DNA from: Aquificaceae bacterium UBA2488
GTDB lineage: Bacteria > Aquificota > Aquificia > Aquificales > Aquificaceae
Length of the DNA stretch: 6,230 nucleotides
Assembly (NCBI GenBank): GCA_002341805.1
Contig: DDOS01000005.1
Coordinates: forward strand, 7,177 to 13,406
Direction: 5' to 3'
Shown: piece by piece, positions 5,709-6,230 of the stretch
Layout of the letters: every line of letters starts with the position of its first letter
Position numbering within the stretch: the first letter of the stretch is position 1
Program-made: the position numbers and the translations under genes
Notes under the pieces: model-generated
Seen by the model: the letters and a program-made list of their open reading frames with translations, nothing else
Database searches by the model: none
Told to the model about the DNA's origin: nothing

Positions 5709-6230
5709 TTATACATCAAAAACTCCTTCTATCTTATAATTGCAAAATCCACATCTATCTTTATTCATATTTAGGCTTTTAATAAAATATCTATCTCTTT
5801 CTATAACTATGTTATTACAATTTGGACAGCGGGTGTTTTCATGCTCTGATTTTATATTACCAGCATAAACATAGTAAAGTCCTTCTTCTTTACCTATTTG
5901 ATAAGCTAGCTCTACAATATTTTGAGAAGTAGGGTGAAGGTCTGTAGTTTTATAGTATGGGAAAAACCTTGATATATGCCACGGTATATAAGCTCCAAGT
6001 TCTGTTTTTATAAATTTTGCTATATTTCTTATTTGCTCTTCATCTAAATATTTTGGCACTAAAAGCGTAGTTAGCTCTATCCATTTTTCATGTTCTAAAC
6101 ATAGCTTAATAAAATCTAATATAGGTGATAGCTTAGCTTTAGAATATTTTGCATACATCTTATCTGAGAAGAACTTTAAGTCTATACTAAAAGCATCCAT
6201 AATAGGCATAAGCTCTAAAGCAGGCTCTTT
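5709..6230 (-). CDS. amrS: AmmeMemoRadiSam system radical SAM enzyme, C-terminal part (5' truncated by window edge)
   Basis: The frame runs open to the window edge (KEPALELMPIMDAF), so the Met at 6209 is internal and about 174 residues of C-terminus are seen. The text matches the family related to pyruvate formate-lyase activase (COG1180): DAFSIDLKFF, a TTLLVPKYLDEEQIRNIAKFI segment (split here by reading), then IPWHISRFFPYYK, EEGLYYVYAGN and a tail with two Cys pairs, CPNC and CGFC, suggesting a small metal site. The radical SAM CxxxCxxC motif would be upstream and is not visible. The family is named for co-occurrence with AMMECR1-like and Memo-like proteins; its reaction is, to my knowledge, not established. 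No AMMECR1 or Memo gene is in view, so they would have to be upstream or elsewhere. It is the first visible gene of the minus-strand block. Confidence 0.87.
   Translation of the reverse strand, partial: KEPALELMPIMDAFSIDLKFFSDKMYAKYSKAKLSPILDFIKLCLEHEKWIELTTLLVPKYLDEEQIRNIAKFIKTELGAYIPWHISRFFPYYKTTDLHPTSQNIVELAYQIGKEEGLYYVYAGNIKSEHENTRCPNCNNIVIERDRYFIKSLNMNKDRCGFCNYKIEGVFDV

Noticed and set aside
6207..6209. ATG at 6209 (minus) as the start of amrS
   Set aside because: Codons upstream to the window edge continue the family alignment, and the radical SAM motif would be missing from such a short protein.

Overview
This window is gene-dense and AT-rich (by eye about one third G+C). It has no RNA gene, mobile element or CRISPR array, and no gene-free stretch longer than about 15 bases. 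Codon use is uniform throughout (many ATA, AAA and AGA codons) and the proteins are rich in Ile, Lys and Glu. With the gene content (a four-cysteine TrpRS of Thermotoga type, an AmmeMemoRadiSam radical SAM protein, a CT398/FlgZ-like zinc-ribbon protein), this suggests a thermophilic, low-GC bacterium. My best guess is an Aquificota member such as Hydrogenobaculum or a relative. That is inference from style and content, not a database match.

Plus strand, 1-1539: the 3' end of an OmpR/PhoB-family response regulator gene, overlapping by 10 bases a membrane sensor histidine kinase that starts with TTG. Together they form a two-component system of unknown signal. The kinase lacks a HAMP domain.

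Minus strand, 1536-6230: a tightly packed six-gene block, presumably one operon, read from right to left. It holds amrS (5' part outside the window), a coiled-coil plus C4 zinc-ribbon protein, a compact M50 site-2 protease homologue, trpS, engB (ysxC) and an AI-2E-family permease. Gaps are 12, 7 and 14 bases; then trpS/engB overlap by ATGA and engB overlaps the permease start. The block mixes translation and ribosome assembly (trpS, engB) with membrane proteins (protease, permease) and two poorly understood zinc or radical proteins. This looks like housekeeping packing rather than one pathway.

The two strands meet head-on at 1536-1539, where one TTAA carries both stop codons, so no intergenic terminator can exist. 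I found no clearly new multi-gene system. The points most worth a second look are the TrpRS (about 70 extra residues plus a probable iron-sulfur cysteine set), the strong Shine-Dalgarno that serves an overlapping 29-codon frame instead of the zinc-ribbon gene, and the HAMP-less kinase.
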